A stretch of 64,000 nucleotides of DNA from Chryseobacterium sp. Leaf405 (lineage in GTDB: Bacteria > Bacteroidota > Bacteroidia > Flavobacteriales > Weeksellaceae). Positions within the stretch are counted from its first letter, which is position 1. Each line of letters opens with the position of its first letter. Below, piece after piece: positions 15,895 to 25,174 of this stretch. A program made the position numbers and the translations under genes. Below the pieces are notes generated by a model that did not search any database, had not been told where the DNA came from, and saw only the letters and a program-made list of their open reading frames with translations. Where the stretch lies: the NCBI RefSeq assembly GCF_001425355.1, contig NZ_LMQN01000015.1:357862-421861 (forward strand), given 5' to 3'.

Positions 15895-17817
15895 ATGCTT
15901 TCGGTTCAAGGTTTAGGATTACATCATTCGGGAAATTATCTGTTTCAAAACGTAAATTTCACCATCAAAAAGGATGATAAAATTGGTTTGGTTGGTAAAA
16001 ACGGAGCTGGAAAATCTACGCTTCTGAAAATGCTTTCCGGAGAAATTACTTTCTACGAAGGAAATGTAGTTCCCGAAGGAAATATCACTATCGGTTTCCT
16101 AAAGCAGGATCTTGATTTTGTGAAAGGAAGAACGGTTTGGAACGAAACCATGCAGGCTTTTGAGCAGATTAATGCCTGGAAAGAAGAACTGGAAGAGATC
16201 AATCATCAATTGACGATAAGAACCGATTACGAAAGTGATGCGTATACAGATTTGATCAACAGAATGACCGATCTGAATGATCTTTTGATGCACCATGATG
16301 CCTATAATCTTGAAGGTGATATTGAAAAAGTTCTTTTTGGTCTTGGCTTTAAAGCTGATGATTTTCATAAACTGACCGACGAATTTTCCGGAGGTTGGAG
16401 AATGAGAATCGAATTGGCAAAATTGCTTCTTCAGAAAAACGATTTGATGCTTCTGGATGAGCCTACTAACCACTTGGATATGGAATCCATCATTTGGTTG
16501 GAAAACTTTTTGAAAGATTATCCCGGAGGAATTCTTCTGGTAAGTCACGATAAACAGTTTATGACGGCAGTTTGTAACCGAACTTTTGACGTAAACAACA
16601 GAAAAGTGGATGATTATAAAGCCAATTATTCCAAGTATTTGGTAATGCGTGAAGACCGCCGTGAAAAACTGATTCAGGCGAAAAAGAATCAGGATGCGGA
16701 AATCAAGCAGATGGAAGATAACATCAATAAATTCCGTGCGAGTGCTACCAAAGCTTCTTTTGCCCAGTCTTTGATTAAAAAATTAGATAAAATAGAGCGT
16801 ATTGAAATCGATAACGAAGACGTTTCTAAATTCAATATCCGTTTTGTACAGTCACAAGTTCCGGGGAAAGTTATTTTCGAAGCAGAAAATCTTGGAAAAG
16901 CTTATGGCGAAAAACAGATTTTTGATGATGTAGATTTTATCGTTCAGAGAGGAGACAGAATCGCACTTCTTGGTCAAAATGGTCAGGGAAAAACGACTTT
17001 GGCGAAAATTCTTGCAGGAGACATCAAAGATTATTCAGGAAGTTGGAATTTAGGACATAATGTAAATATTGGATACTTTGCTCAAAATCAGGAAGAAGTA
17101 TTAACGCCCAACAAAACCGTTCAGGAGGAAGCTGAAGATTCTGCAACGGAAGAAACAAGACCGAGAGTTCGTGATTTATTAGGGTCTTTCCTGTTTCAGG
17201 GTGAAGCTGTCAATAAAAAAACAAAAGTACTTTCTGGAGGGGAAAGAAACCGTCTGGCGCTTTGTAAATTGTTGCTACGTCCTTTCAACACGTTGATTAT
17301 GGATGAGCCTACCAATCACCTGGATATTCAGTCTAAGGAGATTATCAAACTGGCTTTACAGAAATTTGAAGGGACTTTAATTGTAATTTCTCACGACAGA
17401 GAATTTCTTCAGGGGCTTTGTGATAAGATTTATGAGTTCCGCGATGGTCATATGAAAGAATTCTTAGGTGATATTAATGAATATCTTGAATTCAGACAAA
17501 AAGAATCCATCAGAGAAATTTCTGCTGAAAAAGCTAAACTTCACAAAGAAGAACCCAAAGTTGAGGTAAAAAAAGTTGAGGAAAAGCCGGCTGTCAGTCA
17601 AACAATTATCGTCAGCAAGGAGCATAAAAATATTCAGAATAAACTGAAAAAAGTAGAAGAGAAAATTTCTGAACTGGAAACTAAAGTTGAAGAAATGGAA
17701 GCTTCTTTCACAAAAAATAACCCTTCTGAAGAAACATTGGAAGAATATAATAAAACTAAAGAAGACCTTGATTTAGCTTTACAGGAATGGGAACATTTGG
17801 GTTCTCAACTGGATTAG
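15895..17817 (+). CDS. ABC-F family ATPase
   Basis: Soluble tandem ATPase of 640 residues that acts on ribosomes. Domain 1 has Walker A GKNGAGKST and signature FSGGWRMR. Domain 2 has Walker A GQNGQGKTT and signature LSGGERNR. Both Walker B segments read DEPTNHLD, the family hallmark. The inter-domain linker (P-site tRNA interaction motif) lies around residues 245-315. A coiled-coil C-terminal extension covers about 550-640, as in Uup/YdiF-like members. No membrane partner. Start chosen at 15895 because the domain begins there and the promoter box lies upstream. Antibiotic resistance is possible but not indicated. Confidence 0.93.
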   Translation: MLSVQGLGLHHSGNYLFQNVNFTIKKDDKIGLVGKNGAGKSTLLKMLSGEITFYEGNVVPEGNITIGFLKQDLDFVKGRTVWNETMQAFEQINAWKEELEEINHQLTIRTDYESDAYTDLINRMTDLNDLLMHHDAYNLEGDIEKVLFGLGFKADDFHKLTDEFSGGWRMRIELAKLLLQKNDLMLLDEPTNHLDMESIIWLENFLKDYPGGILLVSHDKQFMTAVCNRTFDVNNRKVDDYKANYSKYLVMREDRREKLIQAKKNQDAEIKQMEDNINKFRASATKASFAQSLIKKLDKIERIEIDNEDVSKFNIRFVQSQVPGKVIFEAENLGKAYGEKQIFDDVDFIVQRGDRIALLGQNGQGKTTLAKILAGDIKDYSGSWNLGHNVNIGYFAQNQEEVLTPNKTVQEEAEDSATEETRPRVRDLLGSFLFQGEAVNKKTKVLSGGERNRLALCKLLLRPFNTLIMDEPTNHLDIQSKEIIKLALQKFEGTLIVISHDREFLQGLCDKIYEFRDGHMKEFLGDINEYLEFRQKESIREISAEKAKLHKEEPKVEVKKVEEKPAVSQTIIVSKEHKNIQNKLKKVEEKISELETKVEEMEASFTKNNPSEETLEEYNKTKEDLDLALQEWEHLGSQLD

Positions 17818-17847
17818 TTTTATTAAAAAAATAATCATCCTTTTTAC

Positions 17848-17918
17848 CATTCCGTAGGAATCTAAGCTTTTATTTTTGTGATTCAATCTCTAAAATTATG
17901 CATGGATTCCTACGGAAT
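17848..17918. repeat. Dispersed inverted-repeat element, copy 2
   Basis: CATTCCGTAGGAATCTAAGC at 17848-17867 faces GATTCCTACGGAAT at 17905-17918, an inverted pair around a 37-bp AT-rich spacer. The left arm is identical to 14779-14798. The element occupies the gap after the ABC-F gene. Confidence 0.6.
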
Positions 17919-18073
17919 AATAAATAAGATGGAGAGTATTAGCAATGTTATCGGGCATTTCAATATAATATTTAAAGATAATTCACAATTGCTGTAACAA
18001 CAGATAAATCGTTTCTACCTATTGTTTAAAGTATTTTAATAAAACTTTAATCTAATTTTTTAATTTATTTTCA

Positions 18074-18081
18074 TAATTTTG
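18074..18081 (+). promoter_or_regulatory. -7 box 4 bp before the 18086 gene
   Basis: TAATTTTG ends four bases before the ATG (leaderless arrangement). Confidence 0.55.
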
Positions 18082-18085
18082 ACGA

Positions 18086-18442
18086 ATGATTTTTAAAGAA
18101 AGCAGAAATCTGAAAAGTTTTATCTCCAAATTATTGTTTGGGGTATATTTTCTTGCGATGTTTTCTCAAAGTTTCCACAATCACGGTTCTGAAGAAGTTT
18201 TCAAAAGCTTCAACTTTAAAAAATCAGAAAATACACTGACAAAAAATGTAGCAAAAGAGCAGGCAAATGATTGTTTGGCTTGTCATTTCTTAGCTACCGG
18301 ACATACGCTGGTTCCTGAAGAATTCGGTTTTTCTTTCGAAAGTTATACTCATGAAGTAGAACAGATTCTTACTGTTCAGGAAAAAATATGGTCACAGACT
18401 AAATTCACTTTTCAGCTTCGGGGCCCGCCCGCAATTTCATAA
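18086..18442 (+). CDS. Small membrane-anchored His/Cys-rich protein
   Basis: A 118-residue protein with one N-terminal hydrophobic segment (about 13-29), then SFHNHG and a conserved-looking NDCLACHFLATGH. The clustered Cys and His residues could bind a metal in the periplasm. No family name can be given with confidence; it resembles small exported proteins found before TonB receptors in flavobacteria. It precedes a ZnuD-like TonB receptor by 227 bp on the same strand, fitting a metal-handling role (inference). Confidence 0.6.
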   Translation: MIFKESRNLKSFISKLLFGVYFLAMFSQSFHNHGSEEVFKSFNFKKSENTLTKNVAKEQANDCLACHFLATGHTLVPEEFGFSFESYTHEVEQILTVQEKIWSQTKFTFQLRGPPAIS

Positions 18443-18669
18443 TTCATAGATTCTTTTCGGATTTTTTAACTTAAATTTTATACAATTTGAAATATTTCTT
18501 TGTGGAAAAGCAAACCATTAAGTGATAATTGAGTTGTTAAAGATAATAAGGTCTAATGTATGATTCATAATTGACTACTGTTAAATGAATCATTTGTTTA
18601 AAAAATCTAATCAACAAATTTTTTCGAAAAATGTACTTCTTTGAGAGTACGTAATCAATCTATTTAACA

Positions 18670-21063
18670 ATGAAATTGATATATAGCTTAATGTTGATCC
18701 TTTGCGGATTTGCATTTATAAACGCACAACAGACTTACAGAGTTGAAGGTACCGTTCAGGATTTTCATGACAAAACAATGCTGGAAAATGCAGTGGTGAA
18801 AATCGGTGACTTTACCACAAAAACAGGCAAAAACGGTAAGTTTTCTTTTGACAAAATTCCTGCGGGAAAATATATACTCATTGCTAAACATCCTGACTGT
18901 AATGATTATACTGAAAATGTAGGAGTTACAAAGGACATATATTTAGCAATTACCCTTGAACATCATGTTCAGGATATTGAAACGGTAACCGTACACGGAA
19001 GCCATAAGAACAACGGAAGCATGGTTGTGAAAACCATTGATAAAGCAATGATTTCCAGAAATGTTACCGAAAATCTCGGAAACTTATTGACCAATATTTC
19101 TGGAGTTAATGTTCTTAAAACAGGAAATAATATTACAAAACCTATTATTCATGGACTTTATGGAAGCAGAGTTTCAATTCTTAATGATGGTGTAAAACTT
19201 GCCGAACAGGAATGGGGAGTAGAACATGCACCAAATGTAGATGTAAACAATTTTGAACATATTGATGTGATAAAAGGTGCATCTGCCCTAAAGTACGGAA
19301 GTGGTGCTGTAGGAGGAGTTGTTGTTTTACAGCCTCAGGTTTTACCTAAAAAAGATACCATTATGGGACTTGTCTCTCTATCCGGAATTTCTAATGGAAG
19401 AGGAGGTGATCTTAATGTAAAATTGGCAAAAACATGGGAAAATGGCTGGGCAATTAAAACAAACGGAAGTTTTAAGAAACTCGGTGATCTTCAAGCGCCT
19501 GATTATGGTTTGATGAATACCGGGCTGGAAAGTTCGGGATTTAATTTTGGGGTTCAGAAGATGACTTTTAATAAAGGTTTTTCTTTTGATTATTATCTTA
19601 CGAAAAGTACGATAGGAATTCTCAGAAGCTCTCATGTAGGAAATTCAGAAGATCTTCGTAATGCTCTTACTGCTCCAGAGCCAATCTATCAAAGAGATTT
19701 TAGTTACGATATTGATAATCCAAAACAGGATATAGAGCATCATATTGCTAAAATTTCTGCTTACCAAAGGTTTGAAAATTTCGGAAAAATTACTGCAACG
19801 TATAGTTTTCAATACAATCATAGAAAAGAATATGACATTCGTCGCGGAGAAGAGCTTAGCAAAAAGCCTGCACTAGATTTGGAATTGATAACCAATGATT
19901 TAAATGTTAATCATCTGATAGAAAGAGGAAAATGGAATCTTGAAACAGGAATTAATGCAGGTTATCAGAATAATTATTCTAATACACAGACTGAGGCAAG
20001 ACGTTTGGTTCCGAATTATGACAGATATTATGCAGGAATTTATTCCGTATTAAAATATAAAATCGCTCCCGTATTAGATTTTGAATTGGGAGGAAGATAC
20101 GATTTTGATCGTTATGAAGTGACGAAGTGGTATGATTTGAATGATTGGAATAAGCTGTATGATGCAGATTATTCTGACTTTGTAGTAAGAGTTAATAAAA
20201 ATAGAATTCTTACAAAGCCGTCATTAAACTACAATAATTTTTCGGTAAATGGTGGAATAGTTTACCATCCGTCCGAATATTTCAATTTGAAGTTTAATTA
20301 TGCCAGAGTTTCAAGATCTCCCAATGTTGCTGAGCTTTTTGCAGACGGGCTTCACCACTCGGCAGCAATTATCGAAAGGGGAGATATGAGAATGAAAAGT
20401 GAAAGAGGAAATCAGTTTAATTTGGTGGCTGATGTAAAAGCAAATGTTTTAAAAGGATTAAATATTTCTGTAAATCCGTATTTCTTTTATACTAAAAACT
20501 TTATCAACGAAATTCCTACAGGGTATCAGAATACACAATGGGGAGGAGCTTTTGTAGTGTACAACTACCAACAGATTGATGCAAAAATGTATGGAGCAGA
20601 TCTAGATGTGCAACTCAAAATAACAGATAATCTGGGATATAAAGGAAGTGCATCATATGTGTATGGTCAGGATCTTACGAATGATGTTCCTCTTATTTTG
20701 ATGATGCCTCCGAATTTTAATAATTCATTGGAATTCAATAAAAAAGAATGGAAAAACTTTTATTTTAATGTAAGTAACAATACTTACTTAAAGCAAACGA
20801 GATTTCCTGTTTATAATGTTCCGATCAGATTATTCGATTCTGACGGAAATGCGTACAATGAAGAAGTAGATATTTCTACACCACCAAACGGATATTCGCT
20901 TTGGAACCTTCAGACAGGAGTGAATCTGTCTAAAAATTTCGGAGTAGATTTCTCGATCCGAAATGTATTTAATAAGTCTTACAGAGATTATCTAAACAGG
21001 CTTCGTTTCTTTTCCAACGAAATGGGAAGAAACTTTATTTTAACTCTTAAATATCAATTTTAA
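18670..21063 (+). CDS. TonB-dependent outer-membrane receptor, ZnuD-like
   Basis: Outer-membrane transporter of 797 residues. A signal peptide covers 1-20, then a carboxypeptidase-like regulatory domain (about 22-98), the plug domain (about 105-220, with ITKPIIHGLYGSRVSILNDG) and a 22-strand barrel ending in the C-terminal aromatic F. The segment SRSPNVAELFADGLHHSAA is typical of the ZnuD/heme-zinc branch, and several His are scattered in it. Substrate is likely a metal or metal chelate; this is by family. Followed after 20 bp by a lipoprotein gene in the same operon. Confidence 0.88.
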   Translation: MKLIYSLMLILCGFAFINAQQTYRVEGTVQDFHDKTMLENAVVKIGDFTTKTGKNGKFSFDKIPAGKYILIAKHPDCNDYTENVGVTKDIYLAITLEHHVQDIETVTVHGSHKNNGSMVVKTIDKAMISRNVTENLGNLLTNISGVNVLKTGNNITKPIIHGLYGSRVSILNDGVKLAEQEWGVEHAPNVDVNNFEHIDVIKGASALKYGSGAVGGVVVLQPQVLPKKDTIMGLVSLSGISNGRGGDLNVKLAKTWENGWAIKTNGSFKKLGDLQAPDYGLMNTGLESSGFNFGVQKMTFNKGFSFDYYLTKSTIGILRSSHVGNSEDLRNALTAPEPIYQRDFSYDIDNPKQDIEHHIAKISAYQRFENFGKITATYSFQYNHRKEYDIRRGEELSKKPALDLELITNDLNVNHLIERGKWNLETGINAGYQNNYSNTQTEARRLVPNYDRYYAGIYSVLKYKIAPVLDFELGGRYDFDRYEVTKWYDLNDWNKLYDADYSDFVVRVNKNRILTKPSLNYNNFSVNGGIVYHPSEYFNLKFNYARVSRSPNVAELFADGLHHSAAIIERGDMRMKSERGNQFNLVADVKANVLKGLNISVNPYFFYTKNFINEIPTGYQNTQWGGAFVVYNYQQIDAKMYGADLDVQLKITDNLGYKGSASYVYGQDLTNDVPLILMMPPNFNNSLEFNKKEWKNFYFNVSNNTYLKQTRFPVYNVPIRLFDSDGNAYNEEVDISTPPNGYSLWNLQTGVNLSKNFGVDFSIRNVFNKSYRDYLNRLRFFSNEMGRNFILTLKYQF

Positions 21064-21083
21064 TTACTTTAAAATCAAAAAAA

Positions 21084-21671
21084 ATGAAAAATATTTTTAA
21101 AAATACAACACTTATTTTAGGACTTTTATTCTTGGCGGCTTCTATAAGCTTAACATCATGTAACAGAAGCGATGATGAAGCAGATGATCTTCCTCAGGAA
21201 GAACTTTCAGATGTTCTTTTAAGAGTTACGGATGAAGCTACGGGAACTTCGGTAGTTTATGATTATCAGGTGAATAGTTCAACCAATCCTAATGTGAAAT
21301 TAATTGACGGACATACCTATAATGTACAGGTGATCTTTAAAAATGGGGATGAGGATGCTACACAAGAAATAAAAGATGCTGTAGATGAGCATTTTTTAGT
21401 GTATAATTTCCCTAATTCCGATATTACTCTTACCCGTACAGATGATCCTGAATTTGTAAGAGCAGATGGTAATCATGTAGGAGTAAAAACAAAATGGGTT
21501 GTAAATAAGGCTGTAAAGAATGCATCTGCTCCTGCTCAGTTGGTTCTTACATTGTACCATGAACCGGTAACGGTTTCTGAAGCTTCGGCGGTAAGCGGAA
21601 ATGGAGTTGTGTATGGAACTCACACAGGAGGTGAAACAGATGCTCAGGCAAATTATAATATTATCAATTAA
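21084..21671 (+). CDS. Lipoprotein downstream of the TonB receptor
   Basis: 195-residue lipoprotein: a signal peptide ends at SLTSC (Cys26), followed by NRSDDEADD. An acidic pair soon after the lipid-bearing cysteine is the flavobacterial lipoprotein export signal, so the protein is predicted to face outward. The body is beta-rich (TYNVQVIFKNGDED, SDITLTRTDDPEF) and has no recognised enzyme motif. As the partner gene of the receptor it may bind the same ligand at the surface. Closed by a terminator. Confidence 0.7.
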   Translation: MKNIFKNTTLILGLLFLAASISLTSCNRSDDEADDLPQEELSDVLLRVTDEATGTSVVYDYQVNSSTNPNVKLIDGHTYNVQVIFKNGDEDATQEIKDAVDEHFLVYNFPNSDITLTRTDDPEFVRADGNHVGVKTKWVVNKAVKNASAPAQLVLTLYHEPVTVSEASAVSGNGVVYGTHTGGETDAQANYNIIN

Positions 21672-21693
21672 TATTTCTTTAATCTTGTTAGCA

Positions 21694-21723
21694 AAACCAC
21701 TGAATTTTTTTCGGTGGTTTTTT
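21694..21723 (+). terminator. Terminator after the TonB receptor operon
   Basis: AAACCACTG / CGGTGGTTT stem (one G-U), loop of A/T, then T6. Confidence 0.8.
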
Positions 21724-21783
21724 ATTTAACAGTATTTGGCTTTATAAGTTGACTTTAATTGATAGATTTTCATAAAATTTTCA

Positions 21784-21791
21784 TATTTTTG
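21784..21791 (+). promoter_or_regulatory. -7 box of tig promoter
   Basis: TATTTTTG, 22 bp before the tig ATG. Confidence 0.6.
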
Positions 21792-21813
21792 CAACCTAAA
21801 ATTTTAATCAATA

Positions 21814-23148
21814 ATGAAGGTTACTGCAAAAAACCATGATGATGTAAGTGCATTGCTTACAGTGACATTGGAAAAATCTGACTATAAGGAAAAAGTTGAG
21901 AAACAATTGATTAATTATGCTAAAAATGCACAAGTTCCTGGTTTCAGAAAAGGGAAAGTGCCTTTGAGTATGGTTAAAAAACAATATGAAGCAGGTATTG
22001 CATTCGAAGAAATCAACAAGCAGGTTTCTGATGCTTTAAACGGATATGTGAATGACAACAAACTAAGATTAGTGGGTCAGCCGGTTCCACAGCCTGTAAA
22101 CGAATTCGATTACAATGCAGATCAGTTGGAAGTTGCTTTCGAAGTTGGTTACGAACCAGCATTCACGATAGATCTAGCTAAATATGAAGCTCCTCACTAC
22201 AAAGTAGAAGCTTCTGAAAAAGAAATCAACAAAAGTATTGAGAACATGCAGAAGCGTTTCGCAGAGCAGACTCCTCAGGAAAAAATTAATAAAGATTCTT
22301 ACATCGCTTTAGAAATTTCTCAGGTTGTTGAGGAAGATGCTGAAGGAGAGCATCACCACCAGCCAAAGGCTGTTACCATCAGTGCTGAAAACAAGGAAGC
22401 ATTCAAATTGGTAAAAGCTTTGAAAATGGATGAATCTGTAAAAGTTTCTAAAGAGACTCTTGCAGGTGATGAAGAATTGGCTAAAGAATTAGGATTCTCT
22501 AAAGAAGAAGTTGAGCATTTACACCACAACGAAGTTGAAGTGAAAGTAAAAGATTTCTATGGTCTTACTTTAGCTGAGCTTAACCAAGAACTTTTCGATA
22601 AAGTATATGGTGAAGGTACCATTACTTCTGAAGAAGAGTTGAAAAATAAAGTAAAATCTGAATTAGACGAATATTTCCAGCAAAATGCTGACGTTCATTT
22701 TGTGAATAAAGTATTGGAGCAGGTTTCTGAAAAAGAAGAAGTAAAACTTCCTGAAACTTTCTTGATAAAATGGTTGCAGTTCTCTAACCAGAACATCCAG
22801 TCTGAAGAGCAGGCTAAAGAAATTCTTGAAGCTGAGAAAAACCAGTTGAAATATCAGATCATTGAAGGTAAATTGATGACTGATAACGAAATCCAATTAG
22901 ATTATGCTGATGTTTTAGGACAGGCTGAGCAATTGGTAAGAAATCAATTGGCGATCTACGGAATCCACCACTTAGGGGATGAGGAAATCCAGAAGTATGC
23001 TGTTGAAATGTTGAAAGACCAAGAACAGGTAAGACAAATCTCTTCTGAAGTTGCTATGACGAAGTTGAAAGATATTATCCTTGAAAAAGCAACGAAAAAG
23101 GAAACTCCAATCTCTCACGACGAGTTTTTGGAAGAGCTTAAGAAGTAA
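21814..23148 (+). CDS. tig: Trigger factor
   Basis: Ribosome-bound chaperone that meets nascent chains at the exit tunnel. The N-terminal ribosome-binding signature GFRKGKVP is at about residues 43-50. A PPIase-like middle region carries a short acidic/His insert (EDAEGEHHHQ), and the long helical C-terminal arms follow. At 444 residues it is full length. The peptidyl-prolyl isomerase core looks reduced compared with enterobacteria, which is common in Bacteroidetes. Single gene with its own promoter and a strong terminator. Confidence 0.95.
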   Translation: MKVTAKNHDDVSALLTVTLEKSDYKEKVEKQLINYAKNAQVPGFRKGKVPLSMVKKQYEAGIAFEEINKQVSDALNGYVNDNKLRLVGQPVPQPVNEFDYNADQLEVAFEVGYEPAFTIDLAKYEAPHYKVEASEKEINKSIENMQKRFAEQTPQEKINKDSYIALEISQVVEEDAEGEHHHQPKAVTISAENKEAFKLVKALKMDESVKVSKETLAGDEELAKELGFSKEEVEHLHHNEVEVKVKDFYGLTLAELNQELFDKVYGEGTITSEEELKNKVKSELDEYFQQNADVHFVNKVLEQVSEKEEVKLPETFLIKWLQFSNQNIQSEEQAKEILEAEKNQLKYQIIEGKLMTDNEIQLDYADVLGQAEQLVRNQLAIYGIHHLGDEEIQKYAVEMLKDQEQVRQISSEVAMTKLKDIILEKATKKETPISHDEFLEELKK

Positions 23149-23171
23149 TTTATTTCTTTATATAAATTAAG

Positions 23172-23210
23172 AATCCGTCTCACAACCAAAAAGTGAGACG
23201 GATTTTATTT
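23172..23210 (+). terminator. Terminator after tig
   Basis: Perfect 12-bp stem AATCCGTCTCAC / GTGAGACGGATT, then T-rich. Confidence 0.85.
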
Positions 23211-23212
23211 TA

Positions 23213-23281
23213 TTATTTAGTTAAAATAATATTTTCTGGCAATGGTTGATATGTTCTGCTTTCGTAAAAGCATGAATTTGT
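23213..23281 (-). pseudogene. DUF6705-type 3' relic A
   Basis: The minus strand reads CFYESRTYQPLPENIILTK followed by a stop, matching the C-termini of the DUF6705 lipoproteins in this cluster (CFYHG...PQPLPNDIILTKQ). Only about 22 codons remain, directly behind the stop of the 23285 gene. Confidence 0.55.
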
Positions 23282-23284
23282 AAA

Positions 23285-23773
23285 TTATTTTCTGAATTTA
23301 TTAATTCCATATATCTCTATTCTAGCGTATTTTAATATGGACATTATGGTTCGTGAAAATTCTTTAGAAGGAGATCTTGCTTCGTCGAAGTGATAACCTG
23401 TTAAAAAATATTCTATCTGCTTCCAGATTTCAGGTCTCAAAGTAAGCTTTATCAATAAGCCGTCAACCACAGCCAACTCATCATTTTTCAAAATATCACT
23501 TAGTTTAATACTTATGGCATTATCATAAATTTCCTTGTATTCATTTTTATTTATAACAATTTTTTCTGTCACATCTTTATTTTCTTTGTCGGAGTATCTT
23601 GTTATTTTCAAAGTAATATTTCCTTCTATTTCCGGATTAATTATTTCGATTTTAATATCAGAATTAAGTGTTATTGACTGTGAAATCTCTAAAGACATAT
23701 ATCTCAAATTTGATTGTTGTCCAAAAAAATTTACAGATATGGAAACTAAAATAATTAAAAATATGTTTTTCAT
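23285..23773 (-). CDS. Small exported protein, unknown
   Basis: 162 residues with a signal peptide ending near residue 18 (NFFGQQ). Beta-rich N-terminal half, then NKNEYKEIYDNAISI and a C-terminal helix with ILKYARIEI. The same order of motifs (KEKFEEIYEAI ... IVKAARLEM) occurs in the 23982 gene product, so the two are distant paralogues. No catalytic motif. Last intact gene of the minus-strand array that starts at 29869. AT-richer than the core genes around it; an immunity-like role is conceivable only from position. Confidence 0.6.
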   Translation of the reverse strand: MKNIFLIILVSISVNFFGQQSNLRYMSLEISQSITLNSDIKIEIINPEIEGNITLKITRYSDKENKDVTEKIVINKNEYKEIYDNAISIKLSDILKNDELAVVDGLLIKLTLRPEIWKQIEYFLTGYHFDEARSPSKEFSRTIMSILKYARIEIYGINKFRK

Positions 23774-23822
23774 TTGTGATATGGTATAAAAGATTGGCTT
23801 AATAATTTAAGCCAATCCATTT

Positions 23823-23960
23823 TTATTGCTTTGTTAAAATAATATCATTAGGCAACGGTTGGGGAACATCTGCCGGAGCCCATCCATGATAAAAACAATC
23901 TTTATCAATCCTGTTTTCACTTTGCTTATATTTCCATTGTAGCTGTGTTTTTTAGTACAG
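23823..23960 (-). pseudogene. DUF6705-type 3' relic B
   Basis: About 135 bp closely matching the 3' end of the intact DUF6705 gene at 24454-24600, including the stop codon and the PQPLPNDIILTKQ tail. The similarity stops abruptly where the next gene's end begins, and no 5' part is present. Confidence 0.7.
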
Positions 23961-23981
23961 ATGAAATTGATATATATAATT

Positions 23982-24446
23982 CTATCTATAATCGATTAAA
24001 TCCTCCATCTCTAATCTTGCTGCTTTTACAATCAATTTTGTTGCATACCAAAAGTCTTTTTGAAATTTATTAGTTTGAGATCTTTTGTTTAATCCCGTTG
24101 CATAAAAGGACTTTTTATTACCTAGATTGTCATATAATATAATGTCAGTATAAGAACCATCTAATAAATTATTTTTTACTGCAACAGTATCATATTCTAT
24201 TTTTTGAATTGCTTCATATATTTCTTCAAATTTTTCTTTTGATATTCTATAAGAATATTCTTCATCTCTATCTTTTTTTATGCTAATCTTTCCTTTTTTA
24301 TTATTTTTTATTGGTTTGAAAATAATGTCTACAGATTTGAATAAAATAATAGAATTTGAATGATGAAATTCTAATTTACAATTGCTTTGAGAAAAAATCA
24401 ATGAATTTATCAAGACAGCTATTATAGCTAAAAATTTGTATTTCAT
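23982..24446 (-). CDS. Small exported protein, unknown (paralogue of 23285 product)
   Basis: 154 residues, signal peptide about 1-20 (IFSQSNC). A basic, Lys-rich middle (KNNKKGKISIKKD) is followed by SKEKFEEIYEAIQKIEYD and the C-terminal WYATKLIVKAARLEME. Related in layout to the 23285 product. A Cys right after the signal peptide is not in a lipobox context. Lies 4 bp behind a DUF6705 gene on the same strand, so the two are probably co-transcribed. Very AT-rich. Confidence 0.6.
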   Translation of the reverse strand: MKYKFLAIIAVLINSLIFSQSNCKLEFHHSNSIILFKSVDIIFKPIKNNKKGKISIKKDRDEEYSYRISKEKFEEIYEAIQKIEYDTVAVKNNLLDGSYTDIILYDNLGNKKSFYATGLNKRSQTNKFQKDFWYATKLIVKAARLEMEDLIDYR

Positions 24447-24450
24447 GCTA

Positions 24451-25011
24451 TTATTGCTTTGTTAAAATAATATCATTAGGCAAAGGCTGGGGAACATCTG
24501 CCGGAACCCAACCATGATAAAAACAATCTTTATCGATCCAGTTTTCACTTTGTATATATTTCCATTGTAGCTGTGTTTTAGTAGCATCAGTGAAATTAAT
24601 AAATATTTGTCCTGATCTCATACACAAGTCTCTATCAACATATGTAAAGCCATATTTGTCATCTGATTTTCTAAACATTCCTCCTGTAATTTTTGCCTTA
24701 TCATCATTAAGATTTGTATTATCGAACAAGATATTATTGTTTAAATCAGTCACTTTAAATCTTCCTATTAGGAAATCTCTATATTGATTTAATGATGATT
24801 TATAGGTATTAGTAAGTTTTTTAAAGCTTATATATATAATTTTGTTATTCCATTCCCCTTTCCATGTTCCTTCATAGTATTGTAATTCATTATTGGTATC
24901 CTTGAGATAAGAGTTTTCTGGAATTTCTGTAAATGTTCTTAAAAGGTATGTCTGAGCTTTACAGCTCACAGTAGTGATTATTAATATAATTAAAAATAGG
25001 TTTTTCATCAT
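24451..25011 (-). CDS. DUF6705 family lipoprotein
   Basis: 186 residues; the lipobox TVSCKAQ ends the signal peptide near residue 16, and no acidic export signal follows, so it should stay in the periplasm. The family pattern is clear: LRTFTEIPENSYLKDTNNEL, EGTWKGEWNN, a lipocalin-like beta core with ILFDNTNL, DRDLCMRSG and QLQWKY, ending PQPLPNDIILTKQ. One of three intact DUF6705 paralogues in the array. The function of the family is not established; here it occupies the place an immunity protein would in a polymorphic toxin locus. Confidence 0.75.
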   Translation of the reverse strand: MMKNLFLIILIITTVSCKAQTYLLRTFTEIPENSYLKDTNNELQYYEGTWKGEWNNKIIYISFKKLTNTYKSSLNQYRDFLIGRFKVTDLNNNILFDNTNLNDDKAKITGGMFRKSDDKYGFTYVDRDLCMRSGQIFINFTDATKTQLQWKYIQSENWIDKDCFYHGWVPADVPQPLPNDIILTKQ

Positions 25012-25019
25012 TCATTCTT

Positions 25020-25160
25020 TTACTGTTTTGTCAGAGTAAAACTCGTTGGGATTCCATCCTGCACCGGGAGTTGGTGAACTTCCATTAATGTTAATATTTT
25101 CTCTGGGAGTCATTTTCCATTCCATTGTTGTGGCATTGATGATTTTTAGCTCAATATAAC
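25020..25160 (-). pseudogene. 3' relic C (direct-repeat partner of relic D)
   Basis: The minus strand encodes MEWKMTPRENININGSSPTP in one frame and SFTLTKQ-stop in another, so the fragment is frameshifted. About 135 bp are nearly identical to 25896-26030. Confidence 0.65.
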
Positions 25161-25174
25161 TGGTTTACTAACAA

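Noticed and set aside
16099-16548. 149-codon minus-strand open frame
   Set aside because: Lies inside the well-supported ABC-F gene.
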